Shown here: positions 24,682-37,225 of the stretch, piece by piece | Numbering within the stretch: the first letter of the stretch is position 1 | Layout: every line of letters starts with the position of its first letter | Notes under the pieces: model-generated | Seen by the model: only the letters and a program-made list of their open reading frames with translations | Database searches by the model: none | Told to the model about the DNA's origin: nothing | Program-made: the position numbers and the translations under genes | Assembly (NCBI GenBank): GCA_029207755.1 | Contig: JARCOQ010000001.1 | Span: 94,337,640 to 94,401,639, forward strand | Direction of reading: 5' to 3' | Source of the DNA: Chamaea fasciata | Lineage: Eukaryota; Chordata; Aves; Passeriformes; Sylviidae | DNA: 64,000 nt

Positions 24682-27600
24682 GTAAGAGCTGCAATACAAA
24701 GCTGCTAATGTATCTAAATACTTCCATGGAAGTGCATCCTTATTTTTCAAAAGCCATTAATATTTCATATTGTAAAATACATTTACCATCCAGACTATTA
24801 AACTGTTGCTTTTCTGCCTTCCCATTGGTTTCATCATGCTGCTCAAAATATTTTCATGCATTTTTAATCCCCCTTAATAGCTTTGGAGTTTTTTTAACTT
24901 AAATTCTGATCTTTCAGTAGTGCAGCCCCTTGTAGCCCACTGAAATCACTGACCTTTTTGATTTAATTAAAACATAAAGTTGTAAGGTGTTTAGTTCAGC
25001 TCACAGTGGATGCTTTTCCCTGCTGAAAAGCAAGGGTGGTTTTGCATTTTTTAGGAGTTTTTCTTTTATGTGTACTCTGTGATTGATATCTTCTATTAGG
25101 CAAAGTCTTAATCAGAAAGAATAGATGAGTTATAAAGTTATGTACTTTTAAAATAGTGGGATCTAAATATAAGTACTATTTCATATATGTCCCAGATATT
25201 ATAAATGAGTACACATTAATAACTAGATGCTGTATTCAGACCTTAAGCCATTGTAAATTTTGGGGTTTTAGAGCAGAAATTTATGTTCTTTAATTTTTGC
25301 TCTATGTAAGAAAAATCTAAAGAGCTGTGGTTATTTTTCTGCATGAAGACTGAGAATAAGGAATTGAGAGAGCATGATTTCTGAAGAGACCTAGGATTTA
25401 AGATGGGGAGTTTGAACAACTGGGAACAATCGAGAAATGGGAAAAAAGTAAAATTGAGTCTCCAGCTAAATTGTAAAATTAGTCCCTACTGTGAAGATTT
25501 CTTACATCACTGAGGGGCCCACTGGAAGGCTGTGGGGAAGAGATTAATTCTGAGGAGGTAGCAAAGGAGTCTGCAGCTGAGCACTCCTTTCCTAAGTGCT
25601 GAAAAGTTAGTCATGTTCTTTGAGTCTTAGTGTTGTTTGATTTGACTGCCCTGGAAAACTATTCTCTCTAAAACGGTTTGGTCAAATGGATGATGCCTAA
25701 AATTATCCTCAGTTAGGTTTTTAACTTAGGTAGCCAAGATCTTTAACTTTGTATAAAAAGATGCTTCTCATGAATTATAAATTTCAATATCCTGCAAACT
25801 TGGTTTGAGTTTTCTTTTCCTCAAATCTATGTATGGATGAAAACTACATTCAAAAAGTATGCATTTGCAAAGTCAGTAATTCTGAATCAGTACATTTGAA
25901 TTTTAATTGAAAGCTGTTCCTGTTTTCATTTCCAGGGTTTTGTTTGGAAGTGTAGCTATTGACTGCTTGCTATTGATCTGCTATCCAAATTTGGCACCCA
26001 TAATAATGGAAACAGTGCTCCTTAAAATTTATACCTTAGGATAAATTTGAGGTTTTTACTTCTGAGGGGTCTTGTGAAAGTGTAATTATTCATGAAGGAC
26101 TTTAGTTCAGTATTAATGATGGCAGTGGAAAAACACAGGAAAAGATAATTTTCTTTTTGGAACATAGTTTTTAACAGTGGAATAAGACTTTAAGGCAGAC
26201 TAAGGGCAAACTCAATAATACAAATTAAAAAATACTGAATGGCTCTTCAAGACTGTAACCCCTTCTGAAGGGAAAAATAATGTGATCAAGAAATTAAAAA
26301 TGGTGTCATGGTGTGCATACAGAAGTTAGCTTGAATTAAGGTACCAGACAAAAATAATTTCCTTCAGTAACTGATTTTTAAGACATTAATTTTATCTAAC
26401 CTTTGGCATATCATTCATTTCGCTTACCTCATTTCATGTATTAACTACAATTTAATACCATGATAATGTGCTTCTCTCATATAAGTACTCCTTGTCCTGT
26501 AGGGCAAAAATCCAGATCTTAAGAATTACTCAGGATCTCTGTGGATGTAATTTTAGGATTAGATCGGATTAGCCCTTTAGCAAAAACTAGGAAATTATTG
26601 CCTTCAGTCTGTTGCTTATCTAATAGGGCATTTATAAAGTCTTAGAGGTACGCTGTGCATATAGTCATGAGAAAGACCATAAGGTAAAACATGTAGCAAA
26701 TTGTTAAAATTAAGATGTTCTAGATCTGGTTGATAACTGATGTATCATTCAGTTGTTTCTATCTCACTTCCAAGTTGAATGTACATAACTAAATTGGAAC
26801 ACTTGATGCTGAGCTAATTAAATTTGCTTGAGTTTTTTTTAAAGTAGACTTCATAATTTAATTTCCAAGATTTGTGACAACTGAAAATCTTAATAAAAAT
26901 GCTGGTCACTGTCTGACCACATTATAAACACCTGTAAGCTGACTTGCTTTAACCTGCCATGGAAGGATATCAAAGGTGGACTCTGCCTACACAAGTTTGC
27001 AGGTACCTCTGCATTCCCTCCTCTATTATAATCGGTCACAGCCCTTAATTGTATCTGAAAAATCTAGTAGAAGAATATGCTTGTGCACAGCTTCTACAGA
27101 CAAGTGACATTAGGATTCCATGAAAACAGAAGAATAAACAGCCCGTAGCATGTGAAAGTGTGCAGTTTTTCTACTCTGTAGTCAGCTACCTCACCCACAC
27201 TTGTGTCTGATTTCAGTGTCCTTACTGTCTAGGTTCACAGTTTGGTTACACACAGGTATTTTTCACCAAAAAAAGTCGATGACATCAGTGTGCAAACCTA
27301 ATAATTCTATTGCTATTCCACTTTGGTTCAAGAAAGGCGGTTTGAGGCCTGAGTCCAGGTAGTGGGGTGTAGAGTTCTTCCCTGCAATGTTTCCTGTACA
27401 TCTCTTCATTTACCCTAAGACTCTTCAGTGTGACAGTCTTTAATGAAGTCTGGCTGGGAAGGCTGCTTCATCCAGTGCTCTCTAAGCAGCGTGAACATCA
27501 TCTGTTACTAAGCTAAGCAAATGTGTGATTCGTTGGGACCCTGTCAGACCCTTTCCAACCCCTTGCAGGTTGTTACAGTGTTCTGGGTCAACCTTGCCCT

Positions 27601-30600
27601 CTTATCTTGACATATTACTGTCTGATGGTGTCGGTCTCAGGAGTGGAGACAGAGAGCCACATCACTGATGCCCAGGAAAGGAATATGTACCTGAGTTGCA
27701 GATACAAAGTCTTAATTAATTTTAAATATGGTTTTGTATAGGACATACAGGATAATTTTTGGGTGAGGGGGCTCTCTTCCCAGTGATTAATAGATGCTGA
27801 ATTTCCTGATACTACTCTTTGACACATTACAAAAAACACATTGCGTCAGGTAAGATAGCCCACTATCTCCAGGATACTTGCCATTGCTATTTGTCAAGGT
27901 CATACAGAGGGTCAAGGTTAGGCTGGGGAATTATGTGGGGAAATACCTCAGAGAACTTGAGCTCTGGTTGCTGATGCCCTGACAGTTCCAGAAGAGAGAG
28001 ACCACAAATCAATTATTTTGCAGATCAGTAACAGTAAATTTAAGTGTATTAAGGTTTCAAGAAATCCTATCAACTGCATCTTGAACACAGATTACCAAAG
28101 CTCATGAAAATATCAGAATTCTACAGTATTGGATTCTACAGAGACAAAAAGTACCTATTGCTAGAGCAGTAGAAGTGACAAGAAAAGTATTTGGTATAAT
28201 TTAAGACTTTTTATCTTCTTCATGAATTTTGGGAACCAAAAAATGGATTCAACAAAATTGTGTAATACCAAACAACTCAAAAGTAAACTATTCCATGTCA
28301 TTTTTTATATCAAAATATAATGTTCAGGAGAGTGAGATTACTCAAATTTGTACATTTGGGAGGCATTTACTTTCTTTGGATTTAGTATGTCTCTTTACCC
28401 CTTAGAATAACAATAAGCTAAATGGAGGGGGGGGGGGATCCATTTTACCACACCTAATATATACCCAGTTTCAAAATTGATAGTTGAGATATCTAAATGG
28501 AGATTCCTACTGATATCCAATCTGCAGGGCTTTCTGCCCTTTGCTGTAAAGCTCTGACAGGGATCTGGTGACCGCCTGTATGATGTTTATCCTAACCCTT
28601 GAAAGGACAAAGATTAATGTGCCTGGATCACATTGGAAGCCTCTGGCAGGGATGGAAATCGAAAGCCTTTCTTTGAAGTCCAGAGCATGCAGTCATCCTT
28701 TTGTTCTTCTTTAATAAGTGAGATAGGAAAAAATATTCTGACTTTTCCAGTGACAGGCAGCATTCCAGCAGGTTTTTAAAAAGTAGCAGTAAGGCACAGT
28801 CTCTGTCATTCTTAATGTCTGTATTGTCAATGTGGAATTAATAATGGTACCTGAAGGAAAAGAAATTTTGGTTAGTGAAAACTTGCAAAACTGCTGTCCC
28901 TAGAGAAACACCTCTAAATATAAGAAAATAATTTTAACCACTCTGTATTGTGAAAACATCTTAATTTATCTTTGATTAAATTACTTATCTTTCAGATCAT
29001 TTGTGCTTGTGGCATCAATGACTCTGGTGGTTGTGTTTATTGAAAACTTCGGTAGGTTTCATTTCAGAATGGGAGAGAGGAAAGTTAGCAGCTAAATTTT
29101 AAAAAGCCTCAAAAGGTCCACTACAGTATGGGCTTTAGGTTTTTGTTCTCCACTTGTGGTAATGCTCAGTGTGCTTCAAATACTGACCAAGGTAATGCAG
29201 CTTTCTGAGAAACCTGCTGAGATACCTCTTAAGAGAAGATTTCTATTAATTAAATTGCATCATCATTTTGGCAGATGTCAGTCTTGTGAAGTCACTTTAG
29301 ATAAAATCAGAACAATTTTATATAACTGCACAGCTGTCAAAAGTATTTTCTGCCAACTCCTACCTACAACTTTAATTAATTTGAGCCCACCCTAGTTTTT
29401 ATATGGTTCATGTAGTGCTTGGGAGATAACAAAATTGATATGATCACACACAGGATTCAGAGTATGCCTGACCATCACAAATCTACTTTTATTTTTTTTT
29501 TCTAGGCCCACATTTGTTCTAGTCGTATCTCCTAACTTCTGTCCCCGTCATAAACCACTCTGCCCGTACCTATCAGTGATTGCCCAGTGTACAAGACCCA
29601 GTTTGCAGAGGCCCTGTACATAAAAATACGTATGTCGTTGCTTTTAATAAGCTGAGCTTTACAGTACAGCTATGCTTCCAGAAATCCCAGATTTGATTCA
29701 GTTCATGTTACTGGACACCAGAACTGTCTCTGGTGCAACCACTGCGGGACAACAATGAAACTAGGGATGGAGTTCCCTACACCAATGTACTTCAGATCTA
29801 AGGAACACTTAGTTACCACTGATACTGTGCTAATGCCAGAAAGTTTAAAATCTGAGATCAACAACTTGTTATAAACAGCAGTTTAGTCAGATCTAACCAA
29901 AATTCTGCTTGAAGTTCAGTAGTCAGAATGGAATTTATCTGACTTTCACTTTTGAAACTAACTTTTCAAGGAGCAAAATACGAGGCAAGTAGGCCAGTTG
30001 GTTTTTCTGAGTTGGCAGCAGGCTAGCCATGCAAAACCTTGTAGAAACATGCCATCTGGAATGTGAAGCCCTCCCCAGCTTCTATTGAACTAAATACCTA
30101 TGAAGGCAGAGGTTGCTGTAGTGTTCAAGAGGAGATTCCCTACAGCCTATTGTCCAATATGTTCTGACTATTGGACACATGTCAGCTCAGGATCACTCCA
30201 AAATAAAGTGCCCCAAAGGGATATGTAGACATTGGTGGGAGACAATAGAAAAGGTTCAGAGATTATGGATTAGTGACTATTGGAGGAATTTTGGGGTGGC
30301 CTGGGCATTGATCATTGGATGTGAGCCAATGGTGCTATGCATCACTTGTTTCACTTGGGTTTTTGGGGTTTTTGGTTGGGGATTTTTTGGTTGTTTTTGC
30401 TTTTTTTCTCATTACAGTATTTATAATCATGAATATTATCACAAGTATTACTAGTATTGTTGTTATGTTTTACTTTGTTTCAATCATTAAACCATTCTTA
30501 TCTCAATCCAGGAATTGTGATGGGTTTGGTTTTTTTTTTGGACAGGAGGGTTTGGTTGTTTGGCTGGTTTTGTTTTCTTTTTAATTTTTTCCTTATTCTC

Positions 30601-31669
30601 CTTGCCATCCTATTGTTGGTGCTCTGGGGAGGAAGTGAGTGAGCAGCTGCATAAAACTTAGCTGCCTGGGATTAAACCAGGGTGCATTCTTATTTTTGAG
30701 TAAATGCAGACATCTTTAATGCAAACATCTTTGACTATCATCTTTTTTGTCTTTGGGTGTTTCTTCAATTTTTTACAACCTGTTGCACTACAAAAGTAGT
30801 AGTAGCAGATCTTATATGTGGTTGTAATTGCCAAAGACCAATTAAGTTAATGTCAGACAAACATGTAATACTTCTACTTTTTTTAAAGTTTTCTGAGTGG
30901 GGAGTTTTTGAAAGTTATGTTTATTATTTTTTTATAGCATAGTGACCACCAAAAGTATCATGTTATTGCTTGTACTGCCATAAAGCCATTTCAGGTCACT
31001 TGATGAAGTATTAGAAATAATGGGAGGTTTTTTTATGCTAGAAAGTGTTATGCGACATATTAATAGAGGAATAAAATTTTGTTTAATATAAAAATTCATT
31101 TAGTGATGCTGAAGCCAAATTTTCCTATGCCATGCTGTAAAAATTGACTAAAAGATAATTAAAATGAAAAGATAATTTAAAAATTAAAATGTTTATAAGC
31201 TTATGAAGAGAATATTTCTGTATAACAGTCTATCAAAGTGATTAATTGGCTAAACCAGATTTTACATCATTATGGATGGCAGAGTTAGTAGGCAATTGGT
31301 GCGTGATGTGTTCAGCACCACTTTACTCACTTTCTTATTCCCTGTGCAATTATTGATGCTGTCTTAACTTCTGAAAACAGTTGGACGATATTTTAAGTTC
31401 AAATATAAGTTTCTAACCAGTTCCATTGGAAGTATTGTTTCCGTAAAAAAAGAAGCAAAGCACATTATCATCTTTATGAATATTCATTGCAGAAGTTAAA
31501 ATGATTCTTCATTTTACATTCTGAAAAACAGCACCCACAGTGTTATGCTTAAATGTTGGAGGTATTTCATACAGGTGATTTGTTTAAGGAACTAAATTAG
31601 TGCAAGTTTTAATTCAGGAGAATTTTCTCTCATTTACTTGACACCTCTATTTTTTTGTTCATTTTTCAG
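24682..31669 (+). other. ATP9B: ATP9B intron, 7.0 kb
   Basis: This phase 1 intron has a GTAAGA donor and a GTTCATTTTTCAG acceptor with a good pyrimidine tract. It includes an 11-G run at 28427-28437 and a T/G-rich stretch with repeated TTTTTGG words at about 30350-30400. The intervals 27230-28000 and 29480-30130 have more mixed composition than their surroundings and may be decayed repeats, but I recognise no family. No coding or RNA gene is supported. Confidence 0.85.
28427..28437. repeat. Poly(G) run of 11
   Basis: This is an uninterrupted 11-G mononucleotide tract in AT-rich intron, likely to vary in length and prone to sequencing error. Confidence 0.9.
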
Positions 31670-31746
31670 GAACTGTAATTGGTGTTGTTATTTACACAGG
31701 CAAGGAAACACGAAGCGTAATGAACACGTCCAATCCAAAAAATAAG
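31670..31746 (+). CDS. ATP9B: ATP9B exon: TGKE segment before membrane segment 3
   Basis: This 77-bp exon has two bases completing Gly and then 25 codons, ending in phase 0. It encodes [14 protein letters not shown] followed by [11 protein letters not shown]. The acceptor is TTTTTCAG|G and the donor is AAG|GTAAGT. The stretch [15 protein letters not shown] is the conserved P4-ATPase region where the chain leaves the actuator domain, and [11 protein letters not shown] matches ATP9B rather than ATP9A as I remember it. The SNPKNK linker leads directly to the membrane segment encoded by the next exon, nearly 20 kb downstream. Confidence 0.95.
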
Positions 31747-34700
31747 GTAAGTTAGTCTTACTCTGGAATTGCCAGATTCTGTTCTCAGAAAACTTAAATA
31801 TAGATGTACCTAAACCCAAATATCTAGAAGTTTTTACTGTGATGTGTTTCATGTGTGCTGCTGCCTTGAATTTTGGTACAAGAAGTGAATTCTGCCACAG
31901 TCTCCTTTTGCAAGTAAAATTTTTCTTCCTTTAGCTAGCTAGTGGTGTTACAGGTAGTAGTGGGGGCATTTGTCTTTAAAGTATCAATGTTCATCTTCGG
32001 ACCTTTATAATTCTGTCTCACAGCTAAATATTAATTTTCACTGCTCCCAGATTATTTCACTGTAAAGTATTTGGCTAAAGTACACAGTGGTTTTAAGGAG
32101 TGTTTATAACAGACTGCTACAGTTTATTCAGGCTACCAGTGGTGGTAGTACAAGTTAACTGATGTTCCAGTCAGTACCCAGAACACTCAGGGATTTTTGC
32201 AAGCAATTAAAATATTTTCAAGTGATTTTCCTATTAAGAAGTTACCAGAAGTTTCAGTGCTTCCCTCTGTACAAGATTCTTTCATTTCTAAACAAAGCAA
32301 ATAGCTCTTCACTTAATCAGTAATGTTTCTAATGGAAGTTGGGGAGCACTCTCAATTTTAAAGAAATAAAACTTCAGCTGTGGGCTGTACCTTACCACCT
32401 AGACCTGTGTTTAGTAAGAAGATAATTATATTAAGAAAAGAAAAAATGATTGCACGAGGTTTAGAAAAAAAATCAACTGTGACAGGTTGCCATTTTCACG
32501 CCATTCATAATAAGTTGCTCTGAGTAGGAACATCAAGAGTGAAATGGTAATACAAATTGCTTGAGGCAGTTATTGCAGTCCCCTGAGTGTATTGATTTGT
32601 GTTTCTAATAAAGAGATGCTTTTAAATGTCTCATTGACAGAGACAGGTGATATGTACCATTACCAGGATTAAGATGGCCTTTTATTATTTTAATCTTTGT
32701 AACATGCATTTTAAAATAATAGAATAAAATGGAACCAGAATGTGTGCAGTGTATGGTTATTTTCTCTTCTACGTGATACAAAGACAAGCCCTTTAGTAAC
32801 AGAATCTTTCTATTAAGAATTCTGAACAACTTCTGACTAATAAATAATTCTCACGGGTGTTTAAAATGAAATTATTTAATGTAATAAACTGATAAGGAAG
32901 TATGCATGAGTATAACATGCATCACGTAAATTCAGCAGATTCTGGGGATGTCTTAGGCTTTTAGTAAATGTTAAAGTTTTTGTATGTGACTATTTCAACA
33001 ATAGTATTGGCATGGAGATTTTGTTTCTGGACTGAACAACCATGTTTAAAGCAGTAACCAACATTTAACATGCCCAGTAAGGATGAATCTGGGAACTGAA
33101 AACAGGAAAACACTTACAGCTCTCACAGCTGAGTAAGTGATAAAATAGATTACTGCGCTGTAAAAACTGGTTGTCATCATTTTTAAGATGTAGTTTTAGC
33201 TGTACCTTTTTGTGGAGTCTGCATCTTACTGTCTCTTTATCTTCTACCATGGGATGAGATTGGTTTGCATACTTCTGTATGATAAGACAGTTGCTGTCTG
33301 TAGGTGATACTTTGTGCTAGCTAGCCATGCAGAAGGTAGTCAAACAGTACTCAGTTGATTCCTCTTCTTTGTACTCTGGAAACTTCCTGTTTTCTCAAGC
33401 TTGACAATAATGGTTTCATGTTAGGTAGGGTATGTAGCATTAGGACCCAAAAGAAGGGCAAAGGGAGTCCAAAATAGCCTTTGAGAGTAGGAGATATATT
33501 ACACTTGAGAGATTAAAGATTTGAACATTAAAAAAAGAAATTTGCATCCAAATCGCTGAAACAAAATTCAAATTGATCCATTGTGCTATTGCTGCAAACT
33601 TGAAAGAAAATAAGTCTGCAGCCTTTTCTGCTTTAGGAAAGAATTGTTTGAAATACTGTTTCAAACTAATTCTAAATGGCACATTGTCTCTATCTGCTGC
33701 TCTTTGAAAACAAAGACAAATAACATTTTAGAGATTTTCCTGTATAGTGTGTTGATACACTCTCATTGGAACATAGTTCAGTAATGCTGGTGTCTTCTTT
33801 CTCTGGGAGAAAGCAAACACTGAGATCTATGATTCCCAAATTACACTGTCAAACTGAAACTCATATGCCCAGAAATAAGCAAGAAATACATGGGCCTCAC
33901 TCTTTTATCAGTCTTCTCTTCATTGAAATACAGGTAAGTGCTACAGTTGTATTTTTTGCTGGAGAATAACATTACTGCTGTACTTCATACTGTAAATTTG
34001 TTTTTTCTAATGGTAGATTTTTAGTTTTCCTTCTTAAGGGTAGATGCTTTTTGAATTAACCAATATTAAAATTTAGAGATGCAGACCTGCTTTATAAACA
34101 CTCAGCAAAAGACTAAAACTTAAATAAGTTTAGGGAAACTTGCATAAGAAAAATTGTGAAATTTATGTACCTGTTCAAGCATGGGATTTATCTGTATGTT
34201 AAACTTAGAAGGATTTATTGTGTTTGCTGAAGTATTTAGTCATTCAAGCAACAATTTTCTTAACTTAAAGTCAACACTTACTTGTTTTATTACAATTGTA
34301 AAAATTGCTTCATTGCCTAAGGATGCAGACACAGTCTGAAAAACACAAAGATAGACGGCATAGAATTTTCTTAATGGATCAATTCAATATGTTTTTAATT
34401 CCAACAATATAAAGAAAAATTATTTCTGGAAAGGTTTAATTTCAGTCTAAAATGATATACGTTCTGTGCTTCAGATAAATGTGGAAGTGGTAACATCAAC
34501 ATTATAGTGTAATGACTCTCTGCATTTTACCTCATTGGCAGTCACATCAGCTTACTCAGGAATGCAGTTCCAGCCTTTAAAGAAAAAAAAAAAAATCAGA
34601 TTGAATTGTGCTCCTCATAATGCTGTAATCAGTAATCAATCCTATTTGGATAGATATTCTTAAACCTTGGCTTTCTGGATGAAGTTAGACTTTTCAATGC

Positions 34701-37162
34701 TAAAGGTCATTTATAGGTGTTAATTAACCAAGAGGGAAATTAACAAACTAAGGCTAGTTACTTATTTTATCTGGCATTTTGCAGTGATCTCATTCATATC
34801 TAACTACAGAACAGTGTTTTGTTATGTAAATTCAGAGTTGCTTTTGCAGCTTTGGTCTTCAAAGAAAGCAAGACTGTTGATGCAGCCCTTCTGCAAGTGT
34901 GACTTGTTTCCATCTACGGAAACAGATTTTGGGGTTGAAGTTAAAAAAGTATCCACCAGTATCCTTGGTGGGAGATGGAAATAATTTCAACAGAATGTGT
35001 TTTGCATACAAAGATTGAAACATTAAAATTAGTTGCACTTTGCAATATATATACACCCAGAATGTACACAGTAATGCATCAAAATTAGTAGAAATTATCT
35101 TAAATTAAACTCCTGAGAAATCAGTAGCCTCTCTAAAGGAGCTGCAGCATGTAATCTGCCTAGTGTGCTTCAGATTTTTGTAAAAATAGTTTTAATGTTG
35201 CTAATCCTTACAAGCGGCATTGAAAACACATTTTTCCCCCCCTTATTTTATGGAATTCTACATCTGCTGTTAAATTTCAACATCAGAAGTAAAACTTAAT
35301 AGTAACCATTTAGTGTTCATCAAAATAGTAATATTCTTTTTACCCTAATTCTTAGCTAGCCTGAAAGCTAACTACTCTCATGGTTCCTTCTTTAGTTGCT
35401 TGTTTGCTGTTTTGATTTTTTTTTTTTTAACAAATGAAAATCTCTAAAGGGTGGTTGCTTCTCTTTTTGTTTGCATATGTTGCCCTTGGTGATTTGAAAA
35501 CCGCCTTGCTATTCTGGTAAACTGAGGCAAAATCATTTTGCTGCTCTCTCATTCTTTCTCTCCTCCCACAAAATTTCTTCCTGGCATTTTGTGACCAAAT
35601 TTACTTCTCTGTGTTTAAAAGGCTTTTATCTATGCTCTTTCTCCCTTTTTTATGAGGATGATTTTTGAAAAATATTTGCTAGAAAATGACACGCCTCCCT
35701 CCAATTCTTTATTTGGAGTGAAATGGAGTGGCTGGAGCAGATTCATGTGTTCCCAGAAACTGATGCCACTTCACCAATTGCCCTGTTCAGCATAGCTTTT
35801 TCAATACTCAAAATATATGCTTTTTCTGCCGTGACACATTGTTTTGAATGTCAATAAATTAGGTTGTCCAACATCTTGTTAGTGGCATTAGTAAGCCATT
35901 CTTATCTGTTCTACTCCAAAGGCTTGATATTTCTAAGTCCAATTTGCATTTCTGTTCAGGCTTCATAAGGCTATTGACTTCTTCCTGCTGTTACATTGTT
36001 GTACAAGAGCCCAGTAATTTCACTTGCATATTTTTTACTAAATTTATAATTTGATATTCATAGTCTGAGAAGAATGGCTTTCTCTGGCTGTATGTCTGAA
36101 GGGTCAGGGTAAGAGTAGAACAGTGAAAACTGTTACATGGCTTTTTGTGGCAAATGTTAAGGATTTATAAAAAAAATGTTTATGCAGCACTTTTTATTGG
36201 AGTATAGTCTGCTGTAGTTAATCCTCATAAAAACTTCTCTTTGTATTGGATAAAATTGAGAAAGCTGTCACATAGAGGTATTATGTAGTCCCCATACTTA
36301 GTTTGTCCCCTGACACAGACCTTCTGTCCAAGAAAGTGCTTGACTACCAGCTTCCCATGAAGTATGAGAGTCCCTCTCTTGGTGTACGGGAGAATTTGTG
36401 GGATCAGGCCACAGGGAAATACATATAATGTAGTGTTGTTGATGCTTTTCTCTTCATGTGCTGTCATCTCTGAGCAAAGGAAGGAGACTAGCACCTTGAA
36501 AAGCCTAGAGTGTTTCAGCAAGAAGGATGGAACAGTGTTAGGTAAGGAGGAAGACAAAAGGTATTTTTCTTTAAAAGTTTGGAAAGAAAGGGCTAAATGG
36601 CAGAGGAGGCACCTTTGTTGCTCCAAAGGTAGTAATGTTGATGCTTGGAAACAGTCAACAGTGTTTTGGCAAACCAAAGAAAAAAATTCTGTGTCCTTTA
36701 CTCTGAGACAGAGAGAATATCTACCTACTATAATTATCTTTAACACCATTAACTGAAATAACAAGAGTGTCAGAGTGGGAATTTCAATCCTTAGATGACT
36801 AGTATGGAAAAAGCATAATTCCACATAAAGGAGCTGAGGTTTTCCATTTTATTTGGTATATTTGAAACTGGAAGAGTGCTAGATTTATAGCATGACTTTA
36901 GATAATAAGGAAACAATAAGACTGAAAGTCTTGATTGACTTCCTTGCATGTATTTATAGGCAGAAATCACTTCATGCAAACAGTCTGGTGTGCTGGGGGG
37001 TTTGGTACACTCATGTATTTTATTTACAGCACACTGCTTCTTTTCAGAGACATGGTGGGGCCCTTTTATCCACATTAGCAATGTTTTTCAAGTAGTGATG
37101 TGTATATTTTTATTCTCTTCTTTGCATTGTTCTCCTCAAAAGAAATAAAATTATAGTACTAC

Positions 37163-37225
37163 AAATGGGAAGCTGAGGCACAAGAGATAAGGGAGGTGGG
37201 GTGGGGGGAAAGCGGTAGAGCCACA
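37163..37225 (+). mobile_element. Possible MIR-like (CORE-SINE) remnant
   Basis: The stretch ACAAATGGGAAGCTGAGGCA followed by CAAGAGATAAGG and, further on, GGTAGAGCCAC follows the order of the 3' half of the ancient MIR consensus (GATGAGGAAACTGAGGCACAGAGAGGTTAAG, then GGCAGAGCC). The middle is disrupted by a G-rich run. Such old copies exist in bird genomes, but the short match leaves real doubt. Confidence 0.35.

Noticed and set aside
30350..30400. G-quadruplex in a T/G-rich stretch
   Set aside because: Only three G runs of three or more are close together; the fourth needed run has two Gs.
36205..36290. Second MIR-like remnant
   Set aside because: Some words match the MIR 3' half in order (AATCCTCA, then GAGAAAGCTG and CACATAGAGGT), but mismatches are too many to call it.
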